Origin: Oceanicola granulosus HTCC2516
GTDB taxonomy: Bacteria > Pseudomonadota > Alphaproteobacteria > Rhodobacterales > Rhodobacteraceae
Length of the DNA stretch: 60,983 bases
Direction of reading: 5' to 3'
NCBI RefSeq assembly: GCF_000153305.1
Contig: NZ_CH724107.1
Location: 2,501 to 63,483 of the forward strand
Shown: positions 26,066 to 35,948 of the stretch, piece by piece
How positions within the stretch are numbered: the first letter of the stretch is position 1
Layout of the letters: each line of letters opens with the position of its first letter
Position numbers and translations under genes: made by a program
Notes under the pieces: model-generated
Databases searched by the model: none
The model's input: the letters and a program-made list of their open reading frames with translations, nothing else
What the model was told of the DNA's origin: nothing

Positions 26066-29000
26066 TCAGTCCTCGAACTCGACGAGCAGGTCCTTGGCGT
26101 CGATCTGCGCGCCCGGCGCGACGTGGACCGCCTTGACGGTGGCTGCGCGCTCGGCGTGCAGGCCGGTCTCCATCTTCATCGCCTCGATGGTCAGAAGCAG
26201 GTCGCCCTCCTTCACCTTCGCGCCCGGCTGGGCGGCGACGGTGGCGATGACGCCGGGCATGGGCGCGCCGAGATGGGCCGGGTTGCCCTGGTCCGCCTTG
26301 GGCCGCGCCGTCGCGCCGCCGCCGGCCTTGCGGTCGGGGACGCGGATGGTGCGGGGCTGGCCGTTGAGCTCGAAGAAGACGCGCACGTCGCCCTCCTCGT
26401 TGGTCTCGCTGACCGCGCTGAGGCGGATCTCGAGCGTCTTGCCCGGGTCGATCTCGGCGGAGATCTCCTCGCCCGGCTCCATGCCGTAGAAGAAGGTCGA
26501 GGTCGGCAGCGAGCGCACGGGGCCGTAGGTCTCGTGGCGGCGGGCGTAGTCGGTGAAGACCTTGGGATACATCAGGTAGCCGTTCAGGTCCTCGTCGTCG
26601 ATCTCGACGCCCAACTCCTCCGCCAGTGCGGCGCGGGTGGCCTCGATGTCGGCGGCGGGCAGGTGCTTGCCGGGGCGGTCGGTCATCGGCGTCTCGCCCT
26701 TGAGCACCTTCTTCTGGATCCCGTTGGGCCAGCCGCCGGGGGGCTGGCCGAGGTTGCCCTTCATCATGTCCACCACCGAATCGGGGAACGAAACCTCGAC
26801 CGAAGGATCCTCGACCTGCTCGCGGGTGAGCCCCTGGGCGACCATCATCAGGGCCATGTCGCCGACGACCTTCGACGACGGCGTCACCTTCACGATGTCG
26901 CCGAACATCATGTTGACGTCGGCATAGGTCTTGGCGACCTCGTGCCACTTCTCCTCGAGCCCGAGCGAGCGGGCCTGGGCCTTGAGGTTGGTGAACTGCC
27001 CGCCGGGCATCTCGTGGAGGTAGACCTCGGAGGCCGGCGCCTGCAGGCCGCTCTCGAAGGCGGTGTAGTGGTTACGCACCGACTCCCAGTAGTTCGAGAT
27101 CTCGCGGATCGCGGCGATGTCGAGGCCGGTGTCGCGCTCGTCGAAGCGCAACGCCTCGACGATCGAGCCCAGCGTGGGCTGGCTGGTGTTGCCCGAGAGC
27201 GCGTCCATGGCGGCGTCGACGCAGTCCACGCCGGCGCGCGCGGCGGCCATGATCGTGGAGATCGCCGCGCCCGAGGTGTCGTGGGTGTGGAAGTGGATCG
27301 GCAGGCCGGTCTCGGCCTTCAGCGCCTCGATCAGCGCCGTGGCCTGGCGCGGCTTGAGCAGGCCGGCCATGTCCTTGAGGCCGAGCACGTGCGCCCCGGC
27401 GGCCTCGAGGTCGCGGGCCATGCCGACGTAGTACTTCAGGTCGTACTTCGAGCGGTCCGGGTCGTACAGGTCGCCGGTGTAGCAGATCGTGCCTTCGCAG
27501 ACCTTGCCCGACGCAATCACCGCGTCCATCGCGACGCGCATGTTCTCGACCCAGTTCAGCGAATCGAACACCCGGAACACGTCGACGCCCGAGGTGGCGG
27601 CCTGGGCGACGAAGCTCTGCACGACGTTGTCGGGGTAGTTGGTGTAGCCGACGCCGTTGGAGGCCCGCAGCAGCATCTGGGTCAGCACGTTCGGCATCTT
27701 GGCGCGGATGTCGCGCAGGCGCTGCCAGGGGCATTCCTGGAGGAAACGGTAGGCGACGTCGAAGGTCGCGCCGCCCCAGCATTCGACGCTGAACAGGCCC
27801 GACATGCGCTCGGCGTAGGTGGGGGCGATGCGCACCATGTCGATCGAGCGCATCCGTGTCGCCAGCAGCGACTGGTGACCGTCGCGCATGGTGGTGTCGG
27901 TGATGAGCAGGCGCTGCTGGTCCTTCATCCAGACCGCCAGCGCCTCGGGGCCCTGGCGCTCGAGGATCTGGCGCGTGCCGTCGGGGGGCGGCGCGTCGGA
28001 GGTGCGCGGCGCGACCGGCTCCTTGATGTCGGCGGGCGGACGCGGGCGGCCCTCGGTCTCGGGATGCCCGTTGACGGTGATGTCGGCGATGTAGGTGAGG
28101 ATCTTCGTCGCCCGGTCGCGGCGGGGCTTGAAGTCGAACAGCTCGGGCGTCGTGTCGATGAACTTGGTCGAGTACTCGTAGTTCAGGAAGGTCGGGTGCT
28201 TGAGCAGGTTGATGACGAAGTCGATGTTGGTACTCACGCCGCGGATGCGGAATTCGCGCAGCGCCCGGTCCATCCGCTTGATCGCCGCCTCCGGGGTCGG
28301 CGCCCAGGCGGTGACCTTGGTGAGCAGCGAATCGTAGTAGCGGGTGATGACCGCGCCCGAGTAGGCGGTGCCGCCGTCGAGGCGGATGCCCATGCCGGTG
28401 GCCGAGCGGTAGGTCTGGATGCGGCCGTAATCGGGGATGAAGTTGTTCGTCGGGTCCTCCGTGGTCACGCGGCACTGCAGCGCGTGGCCGTCGAGCTGGA
28501 CGTCGTATTGCGAGGCGACGCCCGTCGCCTCGGTCAGGCTCTTGCCCTCGGCGATCAGGATCTGGGCGCGCACGATGTCGATGCCGGTGACCTCCTCGGT
28601 GACGGTGTGCTCGACCTGCACGCGGGGGTTCACCTCGATGAAGTAGAACTCGCCCGACTCCATATCCATCAGGAATTCGACGGTGCCGGCGCACTCGTAG
28701 CTGACGTGCTCGCAGATCTTCTTGCCGAGGTTGCAGAGCCGCTCGCGCTGGGCGTCGGAGAGGTAGGGGGCGGGGGCGCGCTCGACGACCTTCTGGTTGC
28801 GGCGCTGCACCGAGCAGTCGCGCTCCCAGAGGTGGTAGATGTTGCCCTCCTTGTCGCCGAGGATCTGCACCTCGACGTGGCGGGCGCGGGTGATCATCTT
28901 CTCGAGGTAGCCCTCGCCGTTGCCGAAGGCCGCCTCGGCCTCGCGGCGGCCCTCGCGGACCTTGTCCTCGAGCTCGTCGGCGCTCTCGATTGGCCGCATG

Positions 29001-29509
29001 CCGCGCCCGCCGCCGCCCCAGCTGGCCTTGAGCATCAGGGGATAGCCGATCTCGTCAGCCTGCTTGCGGATCAGCGCCATGTCGTCGCCGAGCACCTCGG
29101 TGGCCGGGATCACCGGGACGCCGGCCTCGATGGCGACGCGGCGCGCGCTGGCCTTGTCGCCGAGGGCGCGCATGGTCTCGGCGCGGGGGCCGATGAAGGC
29201 GATGCCGGCCTCGTTGCAGGCATCGACGAAATCGGGGTTCTCGCTCAGCAGCCCGTAGCCCGGATGAATCGCGTCGGCGCCGCAGGCGCGGGCGACGCGG
29301 ATGATCTCGGGGATCGACAGGTAGGCGGCGACGGGGCCGAGACCCTCGCCGATCCGGTAGGCCTCGTCGGCCTTGAAGCGGTGCAGCCCGAGCTTGTCCT
29401 CCTCGGCGTAGACGGCGACCGTCTTCTTGCCCATCTCGTTGGCGGCACGCATGATGCGGATCGCGATCTCACCGCGGTTGGCAACGAGGATCTTGTCGAA
29501 GTCGGGCAT
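26066..29509 (-). CDS. pyc: pyruvate carboxylase
   Basis: 1147 aa. It carboxylates pyruvate to oxaloacetate using ATP, bicarbonate and biotin, refilling the TCA cycle. The biotin carboxylase domain (about 1-455) has KILVANRGEIAIRI, KASWGGGGRGM for ATP, and EVNPRVQVEHTVTE. The carboxyltransferase domain (about 540-830) has TDTTMRDGHQSLLATR and the metal site HFHTHDTSG. The C-terminal carrier (about 1075-1147) has the biotinylated lysine in EAMKMET. The length is normal for the single-chain form and no key residue is missing. The ATG starts the canonical N-terminus. A TTTACGC-N4-GCGTAAA palindrome lies 43 bp upstream. Confidence 0.97.
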   Translation of the reverse strand: MPDFDKILVANRGEIAIRIMRAANEMGKKTVAVYAEEDKLGLHRFKADEAYRIGEGLGPVAAYLSIPEIIRVARACGADAIHPGYGLLSENPDFVDACNEAGIAFIGPRAETMRALGDKASARRVAIEAGVPVIPATEVLGDDMALIRKQADEIGYPLMLKASWGGGGRGMRPIESADELEDKVREGRREAEAAFGNGEGYLEKMITRARHVEVQILGDKEGNIYHLWERDCSVQRRNQKVVERAPAPYLSDAQRERLCNLGKKICEHVSYECAGTVEFLMDMESGEFYFIEVNPRVQVEHTVTEEVTGIDIVRAQILIAEGKSLTEATGVASQYDVQLDGHALQCRVTTEDPTNNFIPDYGRIQTYRSATGMGIRLDGGTAYSGAVITRYYDSLLTKVTAWAPTPEAAIKRMDRALREFRIRGVSTNIDFVINLLKHPTFLNYEYSTKFIDTTPELFDFKPRRDRATKILTYIADITVNGHPETEGRPRPPADIKEPVAPRTSDAPPPDGTRQILERQGPEALAVWMKDQQRLLITDTTMRDGHQSLLATRMRSIDMVRIAPTYAERMSGLFSVECWGGATFDVAYRFLQECPWQRLRDIRAKMPNVLTQMLLRASNGVGYTNYPDNVVQSFVAQAATSGVDVFRVFDSLNWVENMRVAMDAVIASGKVCEGTICYTGDLYDPDRSKYDLKYYVGMARDLEAAGAHVLGLKDMAGLLKPRQATALIEALKAETGLPIHFHTHDTSGAAISTIMAAARAGVDCVDAAMDALSGNTSQPTLGSIVEALRFDERDTGLDIAAIREISNYWESVRNHYTAFESGLQAPASEVYLHEMPGGQFTNLKAQARSLGLEEKWHEVAKTYADVNMMFGDIVKVTPSSKVVGDMALMMVAQGLTREQVEDPSVEVSFPDSVVDMMKGNLGQPPGGWPNGIQKKVLKGETPMTDRPGKHLPAADIEATRAALAEELGVEIDDEDLNGYLMYPKVFTDYARRHETYGPVRSLPTSTFFYGMEPGEEISAEIDPGKTLEIRLSAVSETNEEGDVRVFFELNGQPRTIRVPDRKAGGGATARPKADQGNPAHLGAPMPGVIATVAAQPGAKVKEGDLLLTIEAMKMETGLHAERAATVKAVHVAPGAQIDAKDLLVEFED

Positions 29510-29551
29510 ACGCTGGAACTCCTTTTCGCAGTCGCAGAAAAACCTAAAAGG

Positions 29552-29569
29552 TTTACGCGACGGCGTAAA
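29552..29569. promoter_or_regulatory. TTTACGC-GACG-GCGTAAA operator candidate upstream of pyc
   Basis: A perfect 7+4+7 inverted repeat, 43 nt before the pyc start codon, in AT-richer sequence (aaaaacctaaaagg) that looks like a promoter. Position and symmetry fit a dimeric repressor or activator site controlling pyc. No regulator gene lies beside it, so the protein is unknown. Confidence 0.55.
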
Positions 29570-29614
29570 TGGCTCCAGGCGCAGAAGGCGCGGGTTCGCG
29601 CCGCTGGCGGCGGG

Positions 29615-30010
29615 TCAGTATTCGATGATCGGGTTGCCGTTCCAGTCCCAGATCTGGGTCAGCATGCACTCCATGATGTAGGGGCGCAGGGAGGTGTCGC
29701 AGAGCGTCTCGCCGACGGCGCGGGCGACGTCCTCGTCGGGCAGGCCGCAGAAGGTCTCGTGCCAGTGGTTGCCCGCCTGGTGCTGGACGAAGACGTCGAT
29801 CGAGTAGCCGGCGTGGTCGCAGGCGACGATGAGGCAATCCTGCTCCATCGCGCCGCCCTCGACGCACTGGGCGCGAGCCTCGGCGATGGCCGCGTCGGCC
29901 GTGTCGGCCACGGCCATTCCGTCGCTCTGCTCGACGGCCTGCGCGAAGGCGATGGACTGTGCCGAGGCGGGGGCGGCGAGCAGCAGGAAGGCGGCGGCGA
30001 GGCGGATCAT
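29615..30010 (-). CDS. small secreted cysteine-containing protein, function unknown
   Basis: 131 aa. A typical signal peptide (MIRLAAAFLLLAAPASAQS) with an AxA cleavage site at about 17. The mature part has five cysteines (CVEGG, DCLIVACDH, FCGLP, ETLCDTS and MECML regions give six in all including CDH), suggesting disulfides in the periplasm, and a conserved-looking AGYSIDVFVQHQAGNHWHETFCGLP core. I do not recognise a characterised family. It is divergent from uvrD and lies 105 nt downstream of the pyc start region, on the same strand as pyc. Confidence 0.72.
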   Translation of the reverse strand: MIRLAAAFLLLAAPASAQSIAFAQAVEQSDGMAVADTADAAIAEARAQCVEGGAMEQDCLIVACDHAGYSIDVFVQHQAGNHWHETFCGLPDEDVARAVGETLCDTSLRPYIMECMLTQIWDWNGNPIIEY

Positions 30011-30156
30011 GGCGGGTCTCCCGGGCGGTTGTCTCCGCGTCAGCCTAGCGGCGGGCCGGAACTTCTCCTAGCCTTTTCCGCGCCTTCGCGGGCGTGATGG
30101 AACAGAGCGGGAACGCGCTCTTCCTTCCCGGGCGGGCATGGGCTAGTTTGCGGTGC

Positions 30157-32541
30157 ATGAGCAGCTTTTCCGAAGAAGACGCCTTCGAGGGGGCGATGTC
30201 GCTGTCGCAGCGGGCGATGCGGCAGAGCGCGCCGCCCTATCTCGACGGGCTGAACCCGGCGCAGCGCGCGGCCGTCGAGGCGCTCGAGGGGCCGGTGCTG
30301 ATGCTGGCCGGCGCGGGCACCGGCAAGACCAAGGCGCTGACGACACGGATCGTGCACCTGCTGTGCACCGGCAGTGCACGGCCCAACGAGATCCTCGCCG
30401 TCACCTTCACCAACAAGGCGGCGCGCGAGATGAAGTCGCGCATCGGCGGCCAGCTCGGCGAGGCGGTCGAGGGGATGCCCTGGCTCGGCACCTTCCACTC
30501 GATCTGCGTCAAGCTCTTGCGCCGCCATGCCGAGCTCGCCGGGCTCAAGTCGAACTTCACCATCCTCGACACCGACGACCAGATCCGGCTGCTCAAGCAG
30601 CTCGTCGCCGCCGCCAACATCGACGACAAGCGCTGGCCGGCGCGGATGCTCGCCGGGGTCATCGACAACTGGAAGAACCGCGCCTGGACGCCCGAAAACG
30701 TCCCCGTCGGCGAGTCCAGCGCCTACGACGGCAAGGGCGTGGCGCTCTACGCCCAGTACCAGGCCCGGCTCAAGGAGCTGAACGCGGTCGATTTCGGCGA
30801 CCTGCTGCTGCACGTCGTCACCATCTTCCAGCAGCGCCCGGACGTGCTCGAGCAATACCAGCGCTGGTTCCGCTACATCCTCGTGGACGAGTACCAGGAC
30901 ACCAACGTCGCCCAGTATCTCTGGCTGCGGCTGCTGGCGGGCGGGCACAGGAACATCTGCTGCGTCGGCGACGACGACCAGTCGATCTACGGCTGGCGCG
31001 GCGCCGAGGTGGGCAACATCCTGCGCTTCGAGAAGGATTTCCCCGGCGCCGAGGTGGTGCGGCTCGAGCAGAACTATCGCTCGACGGGCCACATCCTCGC
31101 CGCCGCCTCGGGCGTGATCGCCGCCAACAAGGGCCGGCTCGGCAAGACCCTGTTCACCGACGGCGAGGACGGCGAGAAGGTCCGGCTGATCGGCCACTGG
31201 GACGGCGAGGAGGAGGCGCGCTGGATCGGCGAGGAGATCGAGGCGATGCAGGGCGGCACCCGCGGCATGGCGCCGGTCTCGCTCGACGACGTCGCCATCC
31301 TGGTCCGGGCCTCGCACCAGATGCGCGGCTTCGAGGACCGCTTCCTCACCATCGGGCTGCCCTACCGGGTGATCGGGGGCCCGCGCTTTTACGAGCGGAT
31401 GGAGATCCGCGACGCGATGGCCTATTTCCGTCTCGCCGTGAGCCCCGACGACGACCTCGCCTTCGAGCGCATCGTCAATACCCCCAAGCGCGGCCTCGGC
31501 GACAAGGCGGTGCAGACCATCCAGCGCACCGCCCGCGCCAACGGCGTCAGCCTGGTCGAGGGGGCGCGGCTGGCGGTGGAGGCGGCGCTGCTCAAGGGCA
31601 AGGGCGCCAAGGAGCTGCGCAACCTCGTGCAGTCGCTCGACCGCTGGCACGCCCAGGTTCGCGCCGAGGCCGACACCCATGTCGAGCTCGCCGAGATGAT
31701 CCTCGACGAGAGCGGCTACACGGGGATGTGGCAGGCCGACAAGACGCCCGAGGCGCCGGGCCGGCTGGAGAACCTCAAGGAGTTGGTCAAGGCGCTCGAG
31801 GGCTTCGACAACCTGCAGGGCTTCCTCGAGCACGTGGCGCTGATCATGGACAACGAGACCGAGGAGCACGGCGCCAAGGTCTCGATCATGACCCTGCACG
31901 CCGCCAAGGGGCTCGAGTTCCCCGCGGTGTTCCTGCCGGGCTGGGAGGACGGGCTGTTCCCGTCCCAGCGCAGCATGGACGAAAGCGGGCTGAAGGGGCT
32001 CGAGGAAGAGCGGCGGCTGGCCTACGTGGGCATCACCCGGGCCGAGCGGCTCTGCACCATCTCCTTCGCCGCCAACCGCCGGGTCTACGGCCAGTGGCAA
32101 TCGGCGCTGCCCTCGCGCTTCATCGACGAGCTGCCCGAGGACCATGTCGACGTGCTCACCCCGCCCGGCCTCTACGGCGGCGGCTACGGCGCGGCGGGGA
32201 TGGCCGGGGGGCTCGGGGTGACCGGCGGGCTGAACGACGCGATGACCCAGCGGGTGCGCGACGCCGACGGCTACAACTCGCCGGGCTGGAAGCGCCTGCA
32301 ATCGCGCAGCCAGCAGCGCGGCATGAGCCAGCCGCGCGAGAGCCGCAACGTGACCATCGACCTCACCGCGGTCTCGGCCTTCACCGAGGGCGACCGGGTG
32401 TTCCACCAGAAGTTCGGGTACGGCGAGGTGATGGCGATCGAGGGCGACAAGCTCGACATCGAGTTCGACAAGGCCGGCAGCAAGAAGGTCGTCGCGCGGT
32501 TCGTCGTGGCGGCGGAGCAGGCGGACGACGTTCCTTTTTGA
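30157..32541 (+). CDS. uvrD: UvrD/PcrA-type ATP-dependent DNA helicase
   Basis: 794 aa superfamily 1A 3'-5' helicase used in nucleotide excision and mismatch repair. Motifs in order: Q motif LNPAQRAAVEAL (about 32), Walker A AGAGTGKTKAL (51-61), VTFTNKAAREM (Ia), VDEYQDTN (II), GDDDQSIYGWRGAE (III), VRLEQNYRST (IV), MTLHAAKGLEFPAVFL (V) and EERRLAYVGITRAE (VI). The C-terminus ends with a Tudor-like segment (FHQKFGYGEVMAIEGDKLDIEFD) that in PcrA/UvrD binds RNA polymerase. The ATG at 30157 is chosen for length; the ribosome site is poor and an upstream in-frame ATG exists at 30094. Confidence 0.94.
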   Translation: MSSFSEEDAFEGAMSLSQRAMRQSAPPYLDGLNPAQRAAVEALEGPVLMLAGAGTGKTKALTTRIVHLLCTGSARPNEILAVTFTNKAAREMKSRIGGQLGEAVEGMPWLGTFHSICVKLLRRHAELAGLKSNFTILDTDDQIRLLKQLVAAANIDDKRWPARMLAGVIDNWKNRAWTPENVPVGESSAYDGKGVALYAQYQARLKELNAVDFGDLLLHVVTIFQQRPDVLEQYQRWFRYILVDEYQDTNVAQYLWLRLLAGGHRNICCVGDDDQSIYGWRGAEVGNILRFEKDFPGAEVVRLEQNYRSTGHILAAASGVIAANKGRLGKTLFTDGEDGEKVRLIGHWDGEEEARWIGEEIEAMQGGTRGMAPVSLDDVAILVRASHQMRGFEDRFLTIGLPYRVIGGPRFYERMEIRDAMAYFRLAVSPDDDLAFERIVNTPKRGLGDKAVQTIQRTARANGVSLVEGARLAVEAALLKGKGAKELRNLVQSLDRWHAQVRAEADTHVELAEMILDESGYTGMWQADKTPEAPGRLENLKELVKALEGFDNLQGFLEHVALIMDNETEEHGAKVSIMTLHAAKGLEFPAVFLPGWEDGLFPSQRSMDESGLKGLEEERRLAYVGITRAERLCTISFAANRRVYGQWQSALPSRFIDELPEDHVDVLTPPGLYGGGYGAAGMAGGLGVTGGLNDAMTQRVRDADGYNSPGWKRLQSRSQQRGMSQPRESRNVTIDLTAVSAFTEGDRVFHQKFGYGEVMAIEGDKLDIEFDKAGSKKVVARFVVAAEQADDVPF

Positions 32542-32563
32542 GATGCGTTTGCGCGGGGCGGGC

Positions 32564-32586
32564 GGGTGCGCAATGAGTGCGCACCC
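32564..32586. repeat. REP-like palindrome, family B, after uvrD
   Basis: Perfect 9-bp stem gggtgcgca / tgcgcaccc with a 5-nt loop, 22 nt after the uvrD stop, followed by tacg. A decayed partial copy (ttgcgcaatgtgtca) lies at 32606-32620 at the end of the converging YbaK gene. Other copies lie at 36223-36296 and 47941-48004. Confidence 0.75.
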
Positions 32587-32617
32587 TACGCGACGCGTGG
32601 GGCGGTTGCGCAATGTG

Positions 32618-33085
32618 TCAGGTGAAATCGGCGACGGTGGCGGCGGTGACGCGCAGGAGGTCGTCGGGGGCGACCGGGAAGATGTGGCGCGGGGTTCCGG
32701 CGGCGGCGTAGATCAGGGGGAAGTCCGACAGGCGCGGGTCCCAGAAGGTCGGGATCGGGGCGAGGTGGCCGACCGGGGCGACGCCGCCGATGGCGAAGCC
32801 GGTGCGGGCGCGGATCAGCGCGGCGTCGGCCTTGCCGAGCGGCTCGCCGGCCACCTCGGCGGCACGCGCGGGATCGACCTTGTTGCCGCCGGCGGTGAGG
32901 AACAGCACCGGCTCCCCCGAGGCTTCGCCGCGGAACACGATCGACTTCGCGATCTGGTCGAGCGCGCAGCCGGCGGCGTCGGCGGCCTGTTGGGCGGTGC
33001 GGGTCTCGCTGTCCATCTCGACGACCACGTCGGCCAGCCCCGCCGCGCGCAGCGCCGCCGTCACCCGTGCCAGGCTCTTGCTCAT
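32618..33085 (-). CDS. YbaK/ProX-family aminoacyl-tRNA deacylase
   Basis: 155 aa. This family hydrolyses mischarged tRNA in trans, typically Cys-tRNA(Pro) or Ala-tRNA(Pro). The signature AKSIVFRG near 45 has the functional lysine, followed by LFLTAGGNKVDPARAAEVAGEPLGKADAALIRARTGFAIGGVAPVGH, where GFAIGGVAPVGH is the usual catalytic loop. The ATG at 33085 follows GGGAGGA; the open frame upstream has no ribosome site. Which mischarged tRNA it acts on cannot be told. It converges on uvrD and is divergent from glnE (91 nt). Confidence 0.87.
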   Translation of the reverse strand: MSKSLARVTAALRAAGLADVVVEMDSETRTAQQAADAAGCALDQIAKSIVFRGEASGEPVLFLTAGGNKVDPARAAEVAGEPLGKADAALIRARTGFAIGGVAPVGHLAPIPTFWDPRLSDFPLIYAAAGTPRHIFPVAPDDLLRVTAATVADFT

Positions 33086-33176
33086 CGACCATCCTCCCTC
33101 GTCAACGTCTCGCGGGCGCGACCCTACAAGTCCTGCCTCCATTGACCAGCCCCCCGGCCGCCGCCAAAGGTGCGCC

Positions 33177-35948
33177 ATGACCTTCGCCGCCCGCCTGACC
33201 CGCTCGCCCGACCCGTTCGACACCGCCCGCGGCGCCGAGCTCGCCGGGCGCTTCGCCGACCAGCCGCCCGAGCTGCGCGACCTGGTCGCGGGCACGGCGG
33301 GCTGCAGCCCCTACCTCGCCGGCCTCCTCGAGAGCGAGGCGGACTGGATCGAGGCGGCGTTCGACGATCCCGAGGCCGCGCTCGCCGCCGAGATCGCCGC
33401 CGCGCGCGGACTCGCCACCGACGACCTCGCCGCCGGGCTGCGCCGGGCCAAGCGGCGGGTGGCGCTGCTCACGGCGCTGGCGGACCTCGGCGGCGTCTGG
33501 CCGCTCGAGACGGTGACGGCCGCGCTCACCGATCTCGCCGACGCGGCCACCGACGTCTGCCTGCAGCGCCTCGTCGCCGCCGAGATCGCGCGCGGCAAGG
33601 TGCCCGGCATCCACGAGCCCGACGCCACCGCCGCCGGGATCGTGGCGCTCGCGATGGGCAAGGGCGGGGCGCACGAGCTGAACTACTCGAGCGACATCGA
33701 CCTGATCTGCCTCTACGACGAGACCCGCTTCGAGCGCGACGACCACCACGAGGCGCGCGCCGCCTTCGTCAAGGTGGTGCGGCGGATGTGCGCGCTCCTG
33801 TCGGACAACAAGGCCGGCGGCTACGTCTTCCGCACCGACCTGCGGCTGCGCCCCGACGCCGCCGTCACCCCCGTCTGCCTCGCCATGAGCGCCGCCGAGA
33901 CCTACTACGAGAGCGTCGGGCGCACCTGGGAGCGGGCGGCCTACATCAAGGCGCGCGCCGCCGCCGGCGACATCGCGGCCGGCGAGCGGTTTCTCGAGAC
34001 GCTGACGCCGTTCGTGTTCCGCAAGCACCTCGACTTCGCCGCGATCCAGGACGCCCACGACATGCGGCTGAAGATCCGCGACCACAAGCGCCTCGGCGGC
34101 GCGCTGGTGCTCGAGGGGCACGACATGAAGCTCGGGCGGGGCGGCATCCGGGAGATCGAGTTCTTCACCCAGACCCGCCAGCTCATCGCCGGCGGGCGCG
34201 ACAGCTCGCTGCGGGTGCGCGGCACCATCGACGGGCTGGCGGCGCTGGCGCGGGCCGGGTGGATCGCCGAGACCACCGCCGACTCGCTGACCCGGCACTA
34301 CCGGGCGCACCGCGAAGTCGAGCACCGGCTGCAGATGATCAACGACGCCCAGACCCACCAGCTGCCGCGCGACGAGGAGGGCTTCGCCCGGCTCGCGGCG
34401 TTCATGGGCACCGACGTCGCCGCGCTGCGCAAGGGGCTGGAGGAGCGGCTGTCGGCGGTGCACGAGCTGACGGAGGATTTCTTCGCCCCCGGCGCCGCGC
34501 CCGAGGACGACGACGATTTCGGCGCCGCGATCACCGAGCGCTGGACCAGCTACCCGGCCTTCCGCTCGCCGCGCGCGCAGGACACGTTCAATCGCCTCAA
34601 GCCCGGCCTGTTCCGCCAGCTCAAGGAGGCGGCGCGGCCCGAGGAGGCGCTGGTGCAGTTCGACGGCTTCCTGCGCGGGCTGCCGGCGGGGGTGCAGATC
34701 TTCTCGCTGTTCGAGGCCAACCCGCAGCTTACCGGCCTGATCGCCGACATCTGCGCCACCTCGCCCGCGCTCGCGCAGTACCTGTCGCGCAACGCCGGGG
34801 TGCTCGACGCGGTGCTCGGCGGCGACTTCTTCACCGAGTGGCCCGGCACCGACGCGCTGGTCGAGCGGCTCGGCGCGGAGATGGCGCGGGCGTCCGACTA
34901 CGAGACCAGGCTCGACGCGGCGCGGCGCTGGGCGAAGGAATGGCACTTCCGCACCGGCGTCCACCACCTGCGCGGGCTGATCTCGGCGGCGGAGGCGGGG
35001 GCGCAATACGCCAGCCTCGCCGACGCCTCGGTGCGCGGCCTGTGGCCGGTGGTGGTGGAGGAGTTCGCCGCCAAGCACGGGCCGATGCCGGGGCGCGGCG
35101 CGGTGGTGCTCGGGATGGGCTCGCTGGGCGCGGGGCGGCTCAACGCGGCGTCCGACCTCGACCTGATCGTCGTCTACGACGCCGCCGGGGTGGAGAGCTC
35201 GGAGGGCCGCCGCCCGCTCGCGGCGCGGCCCTATTACGCCCGGCTGACCCAGGCGCTGGTGACGGCGCTGTCGGCGCCGATGGCGGAGGGGCGGCTCTAC
35301 GAGGTGGACATGCGTTTGCGCCCCTCGGGGCGGCAGGGCCCCGTGGCGACCGCGCTCGCCGCGTTCCGCAGCTACCACGCCGAGGAGGCCTGGACCTGGG
35401 AGCACCTGGCGCTGACGCGGGCGCGGCCGGTGGTGGGCACGGATGCGCTGGCCGACGAGGTCGAGGCGATCCGGCGCGAGGTGCTGGCCCTGCGGGGCGG
35501 CAGCCGCGACGTGCGCGCCGACGTGGCCGACATGCGCGCCCGCATCGCGTCGGCCAAGCCGCCGCAGGGGCTCTACGACGCCAAGATCGGCCGCGGGCGG
35601 CTGCAGGACATCGAGCTCTGCACCCAGGCCGCCGCGCTGCTGGCCGGCAGTCCGGAGCGCACGCCCGAGGGCCAGCTCTCCGCCGGCGTGGCGGCGGGGG
35701 TGCTGTCGGAGGCGCAGGCGGAGGTGCTGGCGCGCTCGGCGGAGATGTTCTGGGGGCTGCAGGCGGCGTCGCGGCTGTTGACCGGCGAGCCGCTCGATCT
35801 CGGCGCGGTCGGCGAGGGCGGGCTGCGGCTGATCCTGCGCGAAACGGGCATGGCAAGCGAGGCCGAGCTGAGGCAGGCTATCGAGGAAACCGGCGCGGCC
35901 GCAGGAGCGGTCGTCGACGCGGTGACGGGGGCGGCGAGCGATGCGTGA
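33177..35948 (+). CDS. glnE: bifunctional glutamine synthetase adenylyltransferase/adenylyl-removing enzyme
   Basis: 923 aa. It adenylylates and de-adenylylates glutamine synthetase in response to nitrogen status through PII protein. Two nucleotidyltransferase domains are visible: the N-terminal deadenylylase with AMGKGGAHELNYSSDIDLICLYD (about 158-180) and the C-terminal adenylyltransferase with GMGSLGAGRLNAASDLDLIVVYD (about 645-667). Each has the G-S/G and D-x-D pattern. FRTDLRLRPD and VDMRLRPSGRQGP are the matching second motifs, and the helical linkers are intact. The length is usual for alphaproteobacteria. The ATG at 33177 is the natural start; the preceding frame is antisense to YbaK. 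Confidence 0.95.
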   Translation: MTFAARLTRSPDPFDTARGAELAGRFADQPPELRDLVAGTAGCSPYLAGLLESEADWIEAAFDDPEAALAAEIAAARGLATDDLAAGLRRAKRRVALLTALADLGGVWPLETVTAALTDLADAATDVCLQRLVAAEIARGKVPGIHEPDATAAGIVALAMGKGGAHELNYSSDIDLICLYDETRFERDDHHEARAAFVKVVRRMCALLSDNKAGGYVFRTDLRLRPDAAVTPVCLAMSAAETYYESVGRTWERAAYIKARAAAGDIAAGERFLETLTPFVFRKHLDFAAIQDAHDMRLKIRDHKRLGGALVLEGHDMKLGRGGIREIEFFTQTRQLIAGGRDSSLRVRGTIDGLAALARAGWIAETTADSLTRHYRAHREVEHRLQMINDAQTHQLPRDEEGFARLAAFMGTDVAALRKGLEERLSAVHELTEDFFAPGAAPEDDDDFGAAITERWTSYPAFRSPRAQDTFNRLKPGLFRQLKEAARPEEALVQFDGFLRGLPAGVQIFSLFEANPQLTGLIADICATSPALAQYLSRNAGVLDAVLGGDFFTEWPGTDALVERLGAEMARASDYETRLDAARRWAKEWHFRTGVHHLRGLISAAEAGAQYASLADASVRGLWPVVVEEFAAKHGPMPGRGAVVLGMGSLGAGRLNAASDLDLIVVYDAAGVESSEGRRPLAARPYYARLTQALVTALSAPMAEGRLYEVDMRLRPSGRQGPVATALAAFRSYHAEEAWTWEHLALTRARPVVGTDALADEVEAIRREVLALRGGSRDVRADVADMRARIASAKPPQGLYDAKIGRGRLQDIELCTQAAALLAGSPERTPEGQLSAGVAAGVLSEAQAEVLARSAEMFWGLQAASRLLTGEPLDLGAVGEGGLRLILRETGMASEAELRQAIEETGAAAGAVVDAVTGAASDA

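Noticed and set aside
26012-30097. Plus-strand open frame of about 1360 codons opposite pyruvate carboxylase
   Set aside because: Antisense shadow with low-complexity translation; the minus strand gives an intact pyruvate carboxylase.
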